Below are positions 11,315 through 23,339 of a stretch of DNA of 64,000 nt, in pieces. Position 1 is the first letter of the stretch, and each line of letters opens with the position of its first letter. Below the pieces are notes generated by a model, which was not told where the DNA came from, ran no database searches, and saw only the letters and a program-made list of their open reading frames with translations. The DNA is from Datisca glomerata (taxonomy: Eukaryota > Streptophyta > Magnoliopsida > Cucurbitales > Datiscaceae): NCBI GenBank assembly GCA_003255025.1, contig QANY01008651.1, positions 372,001-436,000 of the forward strand. The letters are read 5' to 3'. The position numbers were made by a program, and so were the translations under genes.

Positions 11315-12457
11315 TTACAGGAAGTAAGGTTCCTTGGCAATCCGATTCAAATGGTGCTTCAATTTCATCAAATTGTTCAGTCTTATTATCAAGACTGGCT
11401 GATTAACTTGAGAATTTTTAATGCTTTTAAGTCTTAACTTTTTTAATTCTTGTTCTAATTGATGAATCCTAAGATCTTGATCATTAATAACAGATGATCC
11501 AGAAAAAGAATTTCTAGGAGTGCTAGACTGGCTAAACTCTCTAATTTGAGGATTAGAACTAGAAGATTGGAAATTAATAATAGTATCATCCATGTACAAC
11601 TGGATATAATCAATATCTTCAATTTGACGTTGAATTGGAGTGGGTTGACTTTCATTGGTCAAAAGCCAATTTGTAAGCAAAATAATATCAGACCACCTAA
11701 TGGTTTTAGGGACTATAATATTAGCATTACTTTGCCTAGATTGAATCAATATGGTTTGATTTTTGGGACTCCTATTTATCGCTTGGAAATTCATATTAGT
11801 TTTGGTGATTTTGTAATGTATTCTAAAAGTCAAAGTTAGGGGTTGGGCACCTTCAAGGATTTGGTAACTACTAGTTTTGATATTCAAAATTAAAGATTTA
11901 AAAATATGTGGGTCTGTTAAACTTACAGAAAAAACCAAAAAAAAATCAAAATGAATTGGACTATTACAAATTGATGATTCAATTAATCCTAAAATACTAT
12001 CATTAAAATTTATAAATCTTGCATCTCGCAAGGCTAACACGACAAAGGTATTTAGGCCTATCTTTGTGAGTGGTTTAACACCAATCTGGACTAAATCAAA
12101 GTGAAGGAAATTATATCCCTCTTCAATGTGATGTTTAATTACATTAGGGGGAAGATGATTGACAAGTTTTATGCTCTTTCCCAAGAGCATATATTTTTTA
12201 ATTATTTTTATATGACACTGAGACTTGAAGGAAACAACAAACCAGGTTGATTTATAAATTTCTTTATTAAGGATTTTGGGTATATTCAATACTTTATGAT
12301 CTACTTGATCATCTGCTAAATGTTCGAAGTGTTCTTCATTAATTATAGCTGGAATTGAGGTTATGGTAGATTTATTGCTACAAGAAGAATTACTTTTAAA
12401 TAATTTACTATAACCTCCAAATAATCTTTGATTATTTCTCTTTTGGTACACAACCAA
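11315..12457 (-). pseudogene. copy 1 movement protein (30K family), 380-codon open frame
   Basis: This is the longest open frame in the island. The central part (residues ~105-235) carries the 30K movement-protein pattern: LVQIGVKPLTKIGLN, ALRDARFINFNDSILG and SLTDPHIFKSLILNI, then FRIHYKITKTNMNF. The family opens plasmodesmata for cell-to-cell spread. A glutamine/lysine-rich coiled-coil stretch (DLRIHQLEQELKKLRLK) follows near residue 330. The first ~12 codons are not viral protein: the ATG lies inside the plus-strand primer site of copy 2, so the start is created by the head-to-head junction. The C-terminus is frame-shifted compared with copies 2 and 3. Confidence 0.85.
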
Positions 12458-12463
12458 ACCTGG
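12444..12463 (+). promoter_or_regulatory. copy 2 tRNA primer binding site
   Basis: TGGTACACAACCAAACCTGG resembles the initiator-tRNA-Met primer site seen at 19848 and 27596. It lies exactly at the head-to-head junction with copy 1. Confidence 0.7.
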
Positions 12464-12735
12464 TAGGGTAGGGTATTTACTATTTGCTTAATTAATCTAC
12501 ATAATTATTGTTCTTCACTACATTTATGGTTGGTTCTTGTTACTATTGTTACTTAAATGCTTACTTGAATAATTGCTTTTGTTTAATCTCATACTCCGCC
12601 CAAGTGGCTAGTTATTTTTATACTCGATTATTTCTCTGTAATCTTTGATTATCTAATCTATGAATCTGCCGTATAAGTTTTTATTTGGTTTGCTTCAAGC
12701 ACCCCAATAAAACCTTTTATTGGTTTATAGGAGGT
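12464..12735 (+). other. copy 2 leader (non-coding)
   Basis: The leader includes the words GGTTGGTTCTTGTTACTATTG and CCGCCCAAGTGGCTAGTTAT. The same leader occurs at 19870-20190, in inverted form at 27625-27890, 29055-29150 and 35625-35780, which makes it a useful marker for block boundaries. Confidence 0.75.
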
Positions 12736-13860
12736 TGTAGTAAATTATTTAGAAGTAATTCTTTTTGTAGCAATAGGCGTACAATGAATACAATACCATA
12801 CATAATCAACGAAAAACACTTTTAATACTTAGTAGATGATCAAGTAGATCATAGAGTATGAAATATATCTAAAATCCCTAGTAAGGAAATTTATAAATCA
12901 ACATGGTCTGTTGCTTCCTTCACAATTGAAAAAATATATGCTCTTGGGAAAGAGCATGAAACATGTCAATTACTTTCCCTAATGCAATTAAACATCACAT
13001 TGAAGAATGATATAATTTTCTTCTCTTTGGTTTAGTCCAAATTGGAGTTAAACCGCTCACAAAGAGAGGCCTAAATACCTATGTCTTGTTATCCTTGCGA
13101 GATGTAAGATTTTCAAATTTTAATGATAGTATTTTAGGATTAAATGAATCCCCACTTTGTAATGGTCCAACCTATTCCGATTGTTATTTAGATTTGTCTG
13201 TTAGTTTAACAGACCCCCATATTTGTAAATCATTAACTTTAAATATCAAAACTAGTGGTTATCAAATCTTAAAAGGTGCCAAATCCTAGCTTTGATTTTT
13301 AGAATACATTACATAGTCACTAAAACCAATATGAATTTTCAAGCCATCAATATGAGTCTTAAAAATCAAACCATGTTGATTCAATCTAGAGAAAGTAATG
13401 CAAATATGAGAGTTCCTAAAACTATTAGATGGTCTGATATTACTTTGCCTGCAAATTGGCTTTTAACCAATGAAAGCCAACCCACTCCAATTCAACGCCT
13501 AATTGAAGATGTTGATTACATCCAACAATACATGGATTATTGTTAAAATTAATTTCTAATCTTTCAGTTCTAATCCTCAAATTAAGGAGTATAGCCAGTC
13601 TAGTACCCCAATGAATTCATTTTCTAGATCATCTATTAATAATGATCAAGATCTTAGGATTAACAATTAGAACAAGAATTAAAAAATAAAAAAATAACAA
13701 ATTTAAGACTTAAATGCCACAAATTCTCAAGTCAGTCAGCCAGTGTTTGATAATAAGTCTGAACAATCTGAAGAAGCTAAATCAATCATGGAATTGGATT
13801 TCTAAGGAACCTTATCTCCTGTTAATCCTCAACTCTTAGTTTTAAATTTAGGCATCCTAA
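12736..13860 (+). pseudogene. copy 2 movement protein pseudogene
   Basis: Plus-strand fragments retain the 30K core: LLSLRDVRFSNFNDSILGLN from about 13086, SLTDPHICKSLTLNI, and after a stop at about 13289 FRIHYIVTKTNMNFQAIN. A further open piece ends at 13546. Several stops and frameshifts break it. Its role would have been cell-to-cell movement. Confidence 0.8.
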
Positions 13861-15535
13861 GCCAAGAATACAAGCCTGATTGGGAAGGTTTAACCCAACA
13901 CAAGAATGACCCAGCTAATCTTAATAGACGTAATATGTTTAGAGATGCATATAATATGGATCAAATAAAAATCATATTTGCTGAATGGAAGGTGTTCATG
14001 CAAGAATTCAGAGTTGACATGTTGAATATATCGAGGACATTTATGAGAAGAATATCAAAGTAATTTCCAAGACCAAATGAGTCAAGGAAGACTCCAATGT
14101 GGTGTCTACTAGTCATCCACCACCTGAAAAAATTATTATTAATCATAAAAATTCTTTAAACACTGCTTCTCCTTTTAAAATTTCAAAGGAAGAAGAACCT
14201 AATAAAAAAGTAGTTGAACAACTCAATTACACAAATCTAAGTTTAATAACAATAGGAAAATAATTAGATAAAATTGAAAATAAGGTTGATGACTTTCATG
14301 AACCTTAGCACAATGAATCTCTAAAAGAAACACCTTTAATTAATCTTTTAGATAAAGCTGCTTTGAATATTGTTCCCCTCAATAAACTGATTGATAAAAT
14401 GTTTCAAGAATTGATTGATAAATCTATTGAATCATCTTCTTCTACTAATGTTATTAACCAAGACAGTAATTCTGAGTCAGAAAGCCATAGGTCAGAATCA
14501 ATCTATGAATCATCTACAATTCATGAATATTCAAACATTCATAATATTGAAGAATCATTTAAAATTTTAAAAATGAGTAAATTGGAAAGGAAGTGGCATA
14601 AAAGGCCTATTCCTCTAGTCATTCAAATTACCGAATCATCTTTAGTTAACCAATTTTTTGTTTCTGCAAAAAACATATACGAATGGAATATTGATGGTCT
14701 TTCTGAATAAAAAGTTCTTAACAAATTACAGCATATGACTATGGTAGCCAACAATTATATTACCATACATAATTTTCCTCACAATGAGGTAATCAATTTT
14801 TTAGTCACGAAATTCACTGAAATGCTTCATTCCTGGTGGGAAAAATATCTCACAGAAGAATCTAAAAATACCATCCTTTAAGTAGTGAAGATTGATACTG
14901 AAGGAACACCAATTATCAGGAAACAATGCCTGATGCCATGACCAATTAACCAACCAACCTTAGATGTCCTACCCTAAGTGATTTTGACTGGTATAAAAAT
15001 ATATTTTTACCCAGAGTAATGATAAGTGATGATAGTAATCAACCCTTTGGGAAAAAAAAATTCTTCAATGGATTACCTAATTTGTTCACCTATAAAATTA
15101 GAAGAGTCTTTAGTGATGATCTGAGAAAAATATAGACTTTAATAGTCTCACCAAGGGTACAATAATCATTACAATACTAAAAGAAGGTCTAAGAATGTGT
15201 ATAGACATGAAAATCAATAAATAAATTAAAAAGGAAAAGAAAACTGTCAAATGTGAATTATGCAATTTCTATGAGCAATATGTTTTACCCACTATTGTTC
15301 ATTCCCAAAATATTAGAAAAGTTTCAATTTAAATCCTTGAAGAGTTTACAAACATTATATGAAAAAAATACCACTGACAGAAAAATAAAAATTTTGAGAA
15401 ATACTTCTCTAAGAATAAAAGTTATTCTAGAAGAAAAATCAATCAAAGATTTATTGATAAAAGTAAAATTAAGTGTTTTAAATGTGGCCAGAATGATCAT
15501 TTATCTAACATTTTCCAAGTAAAAAATAAAATTAA
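13861..15535 (+). pseudogene. copy 2 coat protein with zinc knuckle, pseudogene
   Basis: The N-terminal part reads NDPANLNRRNMFRDAYNMDQ-like sequence near 13905-13965. An acidic/serine-rich stretch (SESESHRSESIYESS) lies near 14480-14530, then KLERKWHKRPIP and YEWNIDGLSE at 14575-14710, FWKEKF-type sequence near 15050, and the zinc knuckle at 15474-15515 as CFKCGQNDHLSNIF. The last cysteine is replaced by Phe, so the C-X2-C-X4-H-X4-C finger is broken. An open frame at 14363-14710 is the longest surviving piece. Caulimovirid coat proteins use this finger to bind nucleic acid during packaging. Confidence 0.85.
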
Positions 15536-15689
15536 TCATTTAAAAATCTCTGATGAAGATATACAAAAATTATTTAGAATCATAGAATCAATAGAATTCT
15601 ATGAGAGTAGTAATGAAAATTTAGGAGAATTTGAATCTCCTGAATCTAATGAATCAAGTTCTTCTAATTCTGATAGTGATTCTCTTAAC

Positions 15690-16110
15690 ATTTCAATGAG
15701 ATTCGGGGATAGTTGTTATAAAAAAAATAATGTTTTGCATAAAAATGAAGAACAAAAAAACCTCTTGTTAGATTTAATTAGTAAAATTGAAAATCTTGAA
15801 TTAAAACAAGAATATCTTGAAAGACTTAGGAGAGTAATTCAGAAGAAAGAAAAGTCTAAGTCTAATAACAATACTGCAAGCCTTTCACAAACACTTGAAA
15901 ATTTCAACAAAATTAAAGGAAGGAAAAAGAAGTTACTTTACAAGAACTTCAAAAAGAAATAAAAAAAAATTAAAATTGAAAGAAAAGAATTAAAAGATTC
16001 TAACTCAGAAATAATAAAATAATAAAATCTTTTAAAAGTAGAGAGTTTAATTAAAATCATGAATCTAGCAAACTAAGAGAACCTAGTAAATCTTCAATAT
16101 CTGATAATGA
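15690..16110 (+). pseudogene. copy 2 coiled-coil linker between coat protein and protease
   Basis: An open frame at 15696-15962 is rich in Glu, Lys and Leu (LLLDLISKIENLELKQEYLE, then LRRVIQKKEKSKSNNNTASL) with a heptad-like spacing. The same segment occurs in copies 3 and 5. It is part of ORF1; a separate function is not known to me. Confidence 0.6.
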
Positions 16111-16199
16111 GGTTGAAGAACCTATTGCAACATTCAAGATAATGATGAATTCATCCAAATCTTCAATCACATCAAAATTAAAAAATGACACATAATAGT

Positions 16200-17396
16200 C
16201 AGAATAATAATTCAAGATTTTAATTTTATTTCAATGGCCCTGATGATTCAAGAGTAAATTTGAATTGTATGCAAGAATGATTCATTCCTACTAAGTACTT
16301 CAAGAATACAAAAGAATTTTTATCGTCTGCCAATGGTACTAGAATGCATATCAATTACGAAATTTGACAATATATATTTTATAACATCATTTGTCCTAGT
16401 AAAATTATGATGGACAAATTAATTCTGGGTTTACCATTCATTTATCTTATGTATCTATTTACAGCAGAGCATGATAGAATAATTACTTTTCTCATGGATA
16501 AATTGGTAAAATTCAAATTTTTTTCTTTTGCTCACAATGAGAAATTGAAAACTTTAAAACAAAATTTTATTTTTAAACTGTGAATTTAATTTCTTGTAAA
16601 GAAAAACAATTATGTTTTCTGCAAGATGAAATGAAATTCAAAAGAATTGATGAACAGCTTCAAAATCCTATTCTTCAAAAACAAATTGAAATCTTTGAAC
16701 AAAGAGTTCCTCGATTATTAATTAATTACAAGCCTCTTAACAATGTTTTGAAATAGATAAGATATCTTATACCAGACAAAAGAGACTTAATCAATAGACT
16801 TGGAGATGCTGTTATATTCTTTAAGTTTAACATAAAATCTAGACTTTACCAGGTAAAAGAAATTGATAAGTGCAAAATTGTATTTGGTCATTATGAATGA
16901 AATGTAATGTCATTTGATCTTAAAATTGCTCCAAGTAAATTTCAGAATATGATTTTCAACCAATTCGCCAATTTCTCAATTGTTTGCATTGATGATATTC
17001 TTTTTATCTCTAAATCTATTGAATATCTTGAATTGCTTGTCAAGATAATAAAATAAAATAGTTAGTTATCTCTGCAAGAAAAATCAAATTGTTTCAATCT
17101 AAGATTAGATTTACAGGATTTGAGATCTATCAAGAAATTAATCGAATCATAAAATTTGATAATAAATTTCAAGATAATCTATTAATTCAAAATTTTCTTT
17201 TAAAAATTAACTGTAAATCTGTAAAATATGTTTCGGATGTAAAAAATATTGCTTCAAACAAGTTCTTGCCAGGTAGTAGTCTATTCTCAGCACTTTTAAT
17301 TTTAATATTTAATTTATTAATAATTCAATTCTTGACTCTCTTACTTGTAAATTTATGCAAGAAGTCATTCCAAAGTTCTGCCATGACAGAGTTTGA
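16200..17396 (+). pseudogene. copy 2 protease, reverse transcriptase and RNase H pseudogene
   Basis: The protease site near 16225 reads DDSRVNLNC: the catalytic Asp survives but the Gly of the DSG motif is Arg. Reverse transcriptase follows (RDLINRLGDAVIFFKFNIKS near 16780-16840) with an intact Asp-Asp pair (CIDDIL) at 16991-16996. RNase H follows from about 17090 (NFLLKINCKSVKYVSDVKN). ORF1 ends at a TGA at 17394-17396, which overlaps the ORF2 start. Stops and frameshifts interrupt the frame, so no active enzyme can be made. The frame 17089-17544 joins the end of RNase H to the start of ORF2 by frameshift. Confidence 0.8.
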
Positions 17397-19180
17397 AAAT
17401 CTTGACTTACTAGAATATGGGAAGGTAAAACCTAAAATACTCAATCAAATTCATTTAAAATTAAAAAGTTCAATGGTAGAACAATTGCCATTTGCTCAAA
17501 ATTTTCATTCATTAATTATGATCATAATGAATTCGAATATTTAAAAAATGTCTGGATTGGTGAATTGGATAAAATTTTGGAAGAAGTTGGGTTAATGCAT
17601 GATTTCAATCCAACTTTAATTCAATGGTATGAGACATGTGAAAAAAATAGGTTTTTACAAAGATAATGAAATCTATTATGATAACAAAAAAATTTTAACT
17701 GTGAACCTATTTTGACAAACAATTTTTAAAATTGAATTTCAGATCAAACAGTCAAAGAAATTCCTGATACTTGAAGGAACTTTCTTCGTCATGCCTGACG
17801 GATTTTTAAAGGGTCATAGGCATGCTGTAGAATCCTTAACTAAAAGAATTAGTATCACTTTTAGAAATAATGTGAAAATGATAAATGGTTCAATTATAGA
17901 AGAGTCATCGACTCTACAATTGGCCCTTAAGGCCCAAAGAAGAGTCTTCTACTCCTAACCAAGCACATTTAACAATATTTGCATCCATCAGACCCAATTA
18001 TCAATCAGCCTTGGTCAACCAATTTGACCCACTCACAAGTACCCAACCTTTTAATGTCCAATCATTCAATCAGTCAATCACAAAATATAAAAAATCATCT
18101 CCATATTATGCTCTCATTCACTCATTTAAAAGAACCTGCTGAAATAGCAAAAACTCATTTTCCTCCAGAATTTCACTGTCTCTGGCTATAGAGATAAAAA
18201 TCTCAGTTTCTATATAGATATTCTTTTAAAAACAAAATCCATCAATATCAGTTTAATAAAAAATATGAGAAAATAATATTTTACCATTCATTCTATATCC
18301 TCAGAATCATAATTATAGAGGATTGGAAAGTCCATCCTTCAAGTTTCAAAAATCTTTTAAATAGAAAATAATATAATTACTTTGACTATATTGATGCATG
18401 ACACATGATTTACCCATCAAAATAGTGATTTTTTTTTCATTCATGGTTTATGAATTTTGACAAAAATTTCAAAATTAAATTTTTAAAATGGTTCTTAAGA
18501 TGGTGGTCCATCCATAGTCTCGTCTTAGAGTTATTTCCAATTGATTTATAATAATATCTCAATTTATTTTCAAAGGCTTACAAGCCCTCGTCTCCTTTCA
18601 CAAATACTTTATTTTTCAAATAAATACAAAATACCTTGGATCCTCAAGTGGAAATACTCAATTGAAGAAAGAATCCTCACTAGGAAATATTATGTTAAAT
18701 GGTGGAAAAAAAATTAATATACATAAAATAATTACCTCCATCAACCACGAATTTATAAATGTCCGTCATAGCCTAAAATTGGCAAACCCTTTCACCCAGG
18801 CTCCATAAAAAATTAATAGGCCCATTAAAGGGAAAATCAAAGGCCATAAAGCCTAGAGAAGAATTGAAGCAAGAATAATCCAAAAATTACTTCTCTTTTT
18901 GAAAAACAATAATAAATCTGACTCTGAATCATCTACAGAGCCAAGTCACCTAATCCAAAAACCCTAATCATCCAGAAAGATAACCTTTCAGCAATTGAAG
19001 GACCAAAGTATCCAAAATTGTCAAATTTTACCAAAATGGACTTATGATCCGTTTCAAGATATCAATCTCTAATGATGAATAAATTCATATCAATCATTGA
19101 ATAAAAGAATTTATCCTTGGCAAAATGCCAATGTTGAAATAATCAAGAAATCAAGAAGTTTAAAAATAATGACTTTCCAA
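17383..19180 (+). pseudogene. copy 2 ORF2 pseudogene, function unknown
   Basis: ORF2 starts at the ATG at 17383 (MTEFENLDLLEYGKVKPKIL), 14 bases before the ORF1 stop and in the +1 frame. Conserved blocks along it: SLIMIIMNSNI near 17515, EGTFFVMPDG near 17780, KRISITFRNNVKM near 17850, FTHLKEPAEIAKTHF near 18120, an aromatic-rich stretch near 18440-18600, and PWQNANVEIIKKS near 19113-19150. Florendoviruses are known to carry a second ORF of unassigned function here. I see no enzyme motif or membrane segment. Several stops and frameshifts are present. Confidence 0.7.
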
Positions 19181-19552
19181 CATAATGTAATGGTCATAAT
19201 GATCTTCAAGACAAGTAATAATAACTTCTCCAAAATCAACAATCAAAACACAAGAATCCAATATAGCAATTATCAAGCACTCCAACATACAACAACAGTC
19301 ACAAGGACTTTCCAAAGACAAGAATCGCGATAGAGCAATAATGAAGATGCAAAGTCTAAGATTACAATTATCAAGAAATCTTTGCATTTTATTTTTTTCT
19401 GTAATAATTGTACTAGTTGTCAAATAATTACGCAACTATTTATGTGTTTTAGTGTTCTTAGTCAAAAGTAGAAATGTAAAATGTTCTTACTTTTGTAGAA
19501 TAAAATAGTACATGTAAGTGATGAGTTTCCGGTGAACTCCACTTTCCTTACT

Positions 19553-19560
19553 TATAAATA
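19553..19560 (+). promoter_or_regulatory. copy 2 pararetrovirus promoter TATA box
   Basis: TATAAATA lies in the conserved context CTCCACTTTCCTTACT...GGCTGCC, 295 bases before the copy 3 primer site. It would drive transcription of copy 3. Confidence 0.8.
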
Positions 19561-19847
19561 GGCTGCCTCTCCCCTTTGTTTCTCAGAACTGGTTTTCACT
19601 CTTAACGATTTTGAGAAACTTGTTCTGAAAACAAAGCAATATTTCTTCCTCCTCTTTTGTAATCTTTCTTCTTCTTCATCAACGTGAATTAGTGAGCGGG
19701 AGCACTAATTGATTGTTACAATTTTTTTAAAACTTGTAAGTTTTAATCTTACTCTTGAATAACGATTTTACCGTTTGTGTTGTTTGAATTCTTTCATCTT
19801 AATGCCCAATCTTTAAATATATAAATTATACACAGTTCCGCCTCTTT

Positions 19848-19873
19848 TGGTATCTGAGGCAAATTTGGTAGGG
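19848..19873 (+). promoter_or_regulatory. copy 3 tRNA primer binding site
   Basis: TGGTATCTGAGGC at the start of the site is close to the plant initiator-tRNA-Met complement TGGTATCAGAGC. It marks the junction between the tandem copies 2 and 3. Confidence 0.8.
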
Positions 19874-20199
19874 TATTTTACTGTTTAATTTAATATTTGT
19901 ATAACTATTGTTCTTCATTGGCTTTATGGTTGGTTCTTGTTGCTATTGTTACTTAATTGCTTCTTTAAATTAATATCTACATAATTATTGTGGCTTAATT
20001 GCTTACTTGAATAATTACTTTTATTTAATCTCATTCTCCGCCCAAGTGGCTGGTTATTTTTATGCTTGATTATTTCTCTATAATCTTTGATTATCTAATT
20101 TGTGAATCTGGCGTATAAGTTTCTATTTGGTTTGCTTCAGGCAACCCAGTAAGACATTTTATATATGTAAATCCTGAGGGTAGGGTAGTTTTAAAGGCA

Positions 20200-21340
20200 A
20201 GGGGAGAAGAGTCAACTTCAAAGGAGGTTGTAAAAGTCATAGCAGGTTTAATAATCAAAATATAGTATGGAATTTTTAATCATAAGAATAATTTAGTTAT
20301 TTTGAGTCATGAGTAGATTATTCTTCTAGCAATAGGTCTACAATAACTTCAATCTCAGACATAATTAATGAAGAATATTTTGAATACCTAGTAAAGAAAT
20401 TTATAAATCAACATGGTCTGTTGCTTCCTTCAAGTCTCAGCATCATGTAAGAACAATTGAAAAAATTATATGCTCTTGAGAATGAGCATGAAACTTGTCA
20501 ATTACTTTCCCTAAATACTATTAAACATCACATTGAAGAAGAGTATAATTTCCTTCACTTTGGCTTAGTCTGGATTGGAGTTAAACCACTCATAAGGAGA
20601 TGCCTAAATATCTCTGTCTTGTTAGCCTTACGAGATGCAAGATTTACAAATTTTAATGATAGTATTTTAGGATTAATTGAATCCTCACTTTGTAATGGTC
20701 TAATCCATTTCGATTATTTTTCAGATTTGTCTATCAGTTTAACATACCCTCATATTCTGAAATATTTAACCTTAAATATCAAAATCAGTGGTTACCAAAT
20801 CTTAGAAAGTACCCAACCCCTAACTTTGATTTTTAGAATATATCACAAGGTCATCAAAATGAATATGAATTTCCAAGCCATCAATATGAGTCCAAAAAAT
20901 CACGCTTTATTGATTCAATCTAGCCAAAGTAATGCCAATATTAAGGTTCCTAAAATCATTAGGTGGTCTGATATTACTTTGTCTACAAATTTCTTTTAAC
21001 CAATGAAAGCCAACCCACCCTAATTCAACGCCCAATTGAAGATGTTGATTATATCCAACAGTACATGGATGCTACTGTTAAAATTCATTTCCAATTTTTC
21101 TGTTCTAATCCTCAAATTATAAAGTATAGCCAGTCTAGTACTGCTAAGAATTCCTTTTCTGGATCATCTGTTAACTATAATCAAGATCTTAAGATTCAAT
21201 AATTAGAACAAGAATTAAAAAATAAAAAAAATAAAAAACTTAAGACTTAAAGGTATAGCCACAAATTCTCAAGTCTCTCAGCCAATCTTTGATAATAAGA
21301 CTGAACAATCTAACGAAATTGAAGCACCAACGGAATCTGA
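20200..21340 (+). pseudogene. copy 3 movement protein pseudogene
   Basis: A 180-codon open frame at 20457-20999 carries the 30K core: LVWIGVKPLIRRCLN, ALRDARFTNFNDSILGLIES, YPHILKYLTLNIKISGYQIL and VPKIIRWSDITL. Downstream of a stop at 20999 the coiled-coil tail continues (about 21180-21250). The leader piece before it contains GGGAGAAGAGTCAACTTC, also found at the start of copy 4. Confidence 0.85.
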
Positions 21341-23145
21341 TTTTTAAGGAGCCTCACCTCTTGTAAATCCCCAACTCTTAGTTTTGAATTTAGGTACCTT
21401 GAGCCAAGAATACAAGCCTTATTGGGAGAGTCTAACCCAACACGTGAATGACCTAGCTAATCTCAATAGACGCAATAGGTTCAGAGAGACATACTATATG
21501 GATCAGAGAAAAATCATTTTTGCTGAATGAAAGGCGTTCATGCAAAAATTTAAAGTTGATATGTTTATCTTTGATTATATCGAGGATATTTATGAAATGA
21601 ATATTAAAAGTAATTCTCAAGACCAAATGGGTCAAGGAAGACTCTAGTATGGTGTCTGCTAGCAATCCACCACCTGAAAAAAAATTATAATTATATCATA
21701 ATTTTTTTAATCATTGCTTCTCCTTTCAAGATTTCAAAAGTAGAAGAACCAAATAAAAAAGTTGTTGAACAACTTAATTACAACAATCAAAGTTTAATGA
21801 CAATAGGCAAATAATTAGACAAATTGAAAATAAAGTTGATGATCTTCATGAACCTAAACCTAATGAATCTCTGAAAAAAATTCCTATAATAAATCCTTCA
21901 GATAAAACTTCTCCGAATATCATTTCCCTCAGTAAAAAGATTGATAAAATGCTTCAAGAATTAAAGAATAAATCTGTTGAATCATCTTCTTCTTTTAAGG
22001 TTATTAACTAAGACAATAGTTCTGAATCTGAAAGCCATAGGTTAGAATCCACCTATGAATCATCCACAATTCATGAATCTTCAAACATTCACAATAATGA
22101 AGAAATGTTTAAAAATATAGAAATTGACAAATTAGAAAGGAAGTGGCATAAAAAACATATTCCTCAAGATATTCAAATCACTGAATCTTCTTTAGTTAAC
22201 TAACTTTTTGTTTCTGCAGAAAAATTATATGAATGAAATATTGATGGGTTTCATAACAGGAAGTCCTCAACAAATTACAACACATGACTATGGTGGCCAA
22301 CAGTTACATTACCACACAATTTGCCTCACAATGAGGTAATCAAACTTTTAGTCATAGGGTTCACAAGAATCCTTCATCCATAATAGGAAAAGCATATCAC
22401 AGAAGAATCCAAAAATATCATCCTTTCAGCAGTAAAGATTGATGCTGAAGGAACCCCAATTATTGGAGAGGATCATAAAACAATGCTTGATGCCATTAAT
22501 ACCCTCTTCTACACAATAATTGAACATTTCATTGAAACGCCAAGTAATGTTATTTCGTGTATCCATGACCAATTAACCAATCTTAGGTGTCCAACTCTAA
22601 GTGATTTTTACTGCTAATAAATTTATTTTTGTCGAGAGTAATGTCAAGTGATGATAGTAATCAACTCTTTTGGAAAGAAAATATCAATGACTTACCCAAT
22701 TTATTTGCCCACAAAATTAGAACAATCATTAGTAATGACTAAGGAAATATAAACTATAATAGTCTCACCTACGGTACAATAATCACTACAATACAAAAAT
22801 AAGGTCTAAAAATGAGTATATACATGAAAATCACTTAACAAATTAAAAAGGAAAAGAAAATTACCAAATATGAATTAGACAATTTCTGTGAGCAATATGA
22901 TTTACCCGCTATTTATCCTTCCCAAAAGAATAGGAAATATTCTCATCTAAATCCTAGAAGAGTTTATAAACCTTATAGGAAAAAAATACCACAAACAAAA
23001 AAAATAAAATTTTGACAAATACTTCTCTAAGAATAAAAACTGTTCTAGAAGAAAATTCAATAAAAAATTTATTGATAAAAGTAAAATTAAGTGTTTTAAA
23101 TATGATCAGAAGATCATTTTTCCAACATTTGCCAAGTAAAAAATA
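21341..23145 (+). pseudogene. copy 3 coat protein pseudogene with broken zinc knuckle
   Basis: The full coat-protein span can be followed: HVNDLANLNRRNRFRETYYM near 21440, an acidic SESESHR-type stretch near 22025, KLERKWHKKHIPQDIQI near 22130, CIHDQLTNLRCPTLSDF near 22558, and the FWKENIN block near 22670. The zinc knuckle near 23093 reads CFKYDQKIIF, with the second Cys replaced by Tyr and the histidine lost through a frameshift. Stops interrupt it repeatedly. Confidence 0.83.
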
Positions 23146-23339
23146 AAATTAATCAATTAAAAATATCTTATGAAGATAAAAAATAATTTTTTAGAATCAT
23201 AGACTCAATAGATTACTATGAGAGTAGTAATAAAGATTTAAGAGAATTTGAATCCCCTGAATCTGTCGAATCAAACTCTTCAAGTTCTGACAGTGATTCT
23301 TCTAATATCTTTATGGGGTGCAGGGGTAGCATTTTTTAG

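Larger units (their letters stand above)
6262..12443 (-). mobile_element. endogenous caulimovirid (florendovirus-like) copy 1
   Basis: Read on the minus strand the order is movement protein, coat protein, aspartic protease, reverse transcriptase/RNase H, a second ORF, promoter, primer binding site. That is the florendovirus order in Caulimoviridae. The left edge of the island coincides with the primer-binding-site region at 6270-6288. The copy meets copy 2 head-to-head at about 12443. It has lost roughly 1 kb of coat protein, carries a foreign insertion at about 9325-9715, and has a duplicated coat-protein segment. All frames are broken, so it is a dead relic. Caulimovirid origin is secure; the genus is inferred from layout. 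Confidence 0.85.
12444..19847 (+). mobile_element. endogenous caulimovirid (florendovirus-like) copy 2, full-length
   Basis: From primer site (12444) to the next primer site (19848) this is 7.4 kb, about one florendovirus genome. Order on the plus strand: primer site, leader, movement protein, coat protein, coiled-coil linker, protease, reverse transcriptase/RNase H, ORF2, promoter. It is followed without a gap by copy 3 in the same orientation, as expected for a head-to-tail concatemer of a circular genome. It is the only copy here that keeps the Asp-Asp pair of reverse transcriptase. Confidence 0.85.

Noticed and set aside
11546..11839. 97-codon plus-strand frame inside the viral movement-protein region
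   Set aside because: It is the antisense shadow of the minus-strand movement-protein frame of copy 1.
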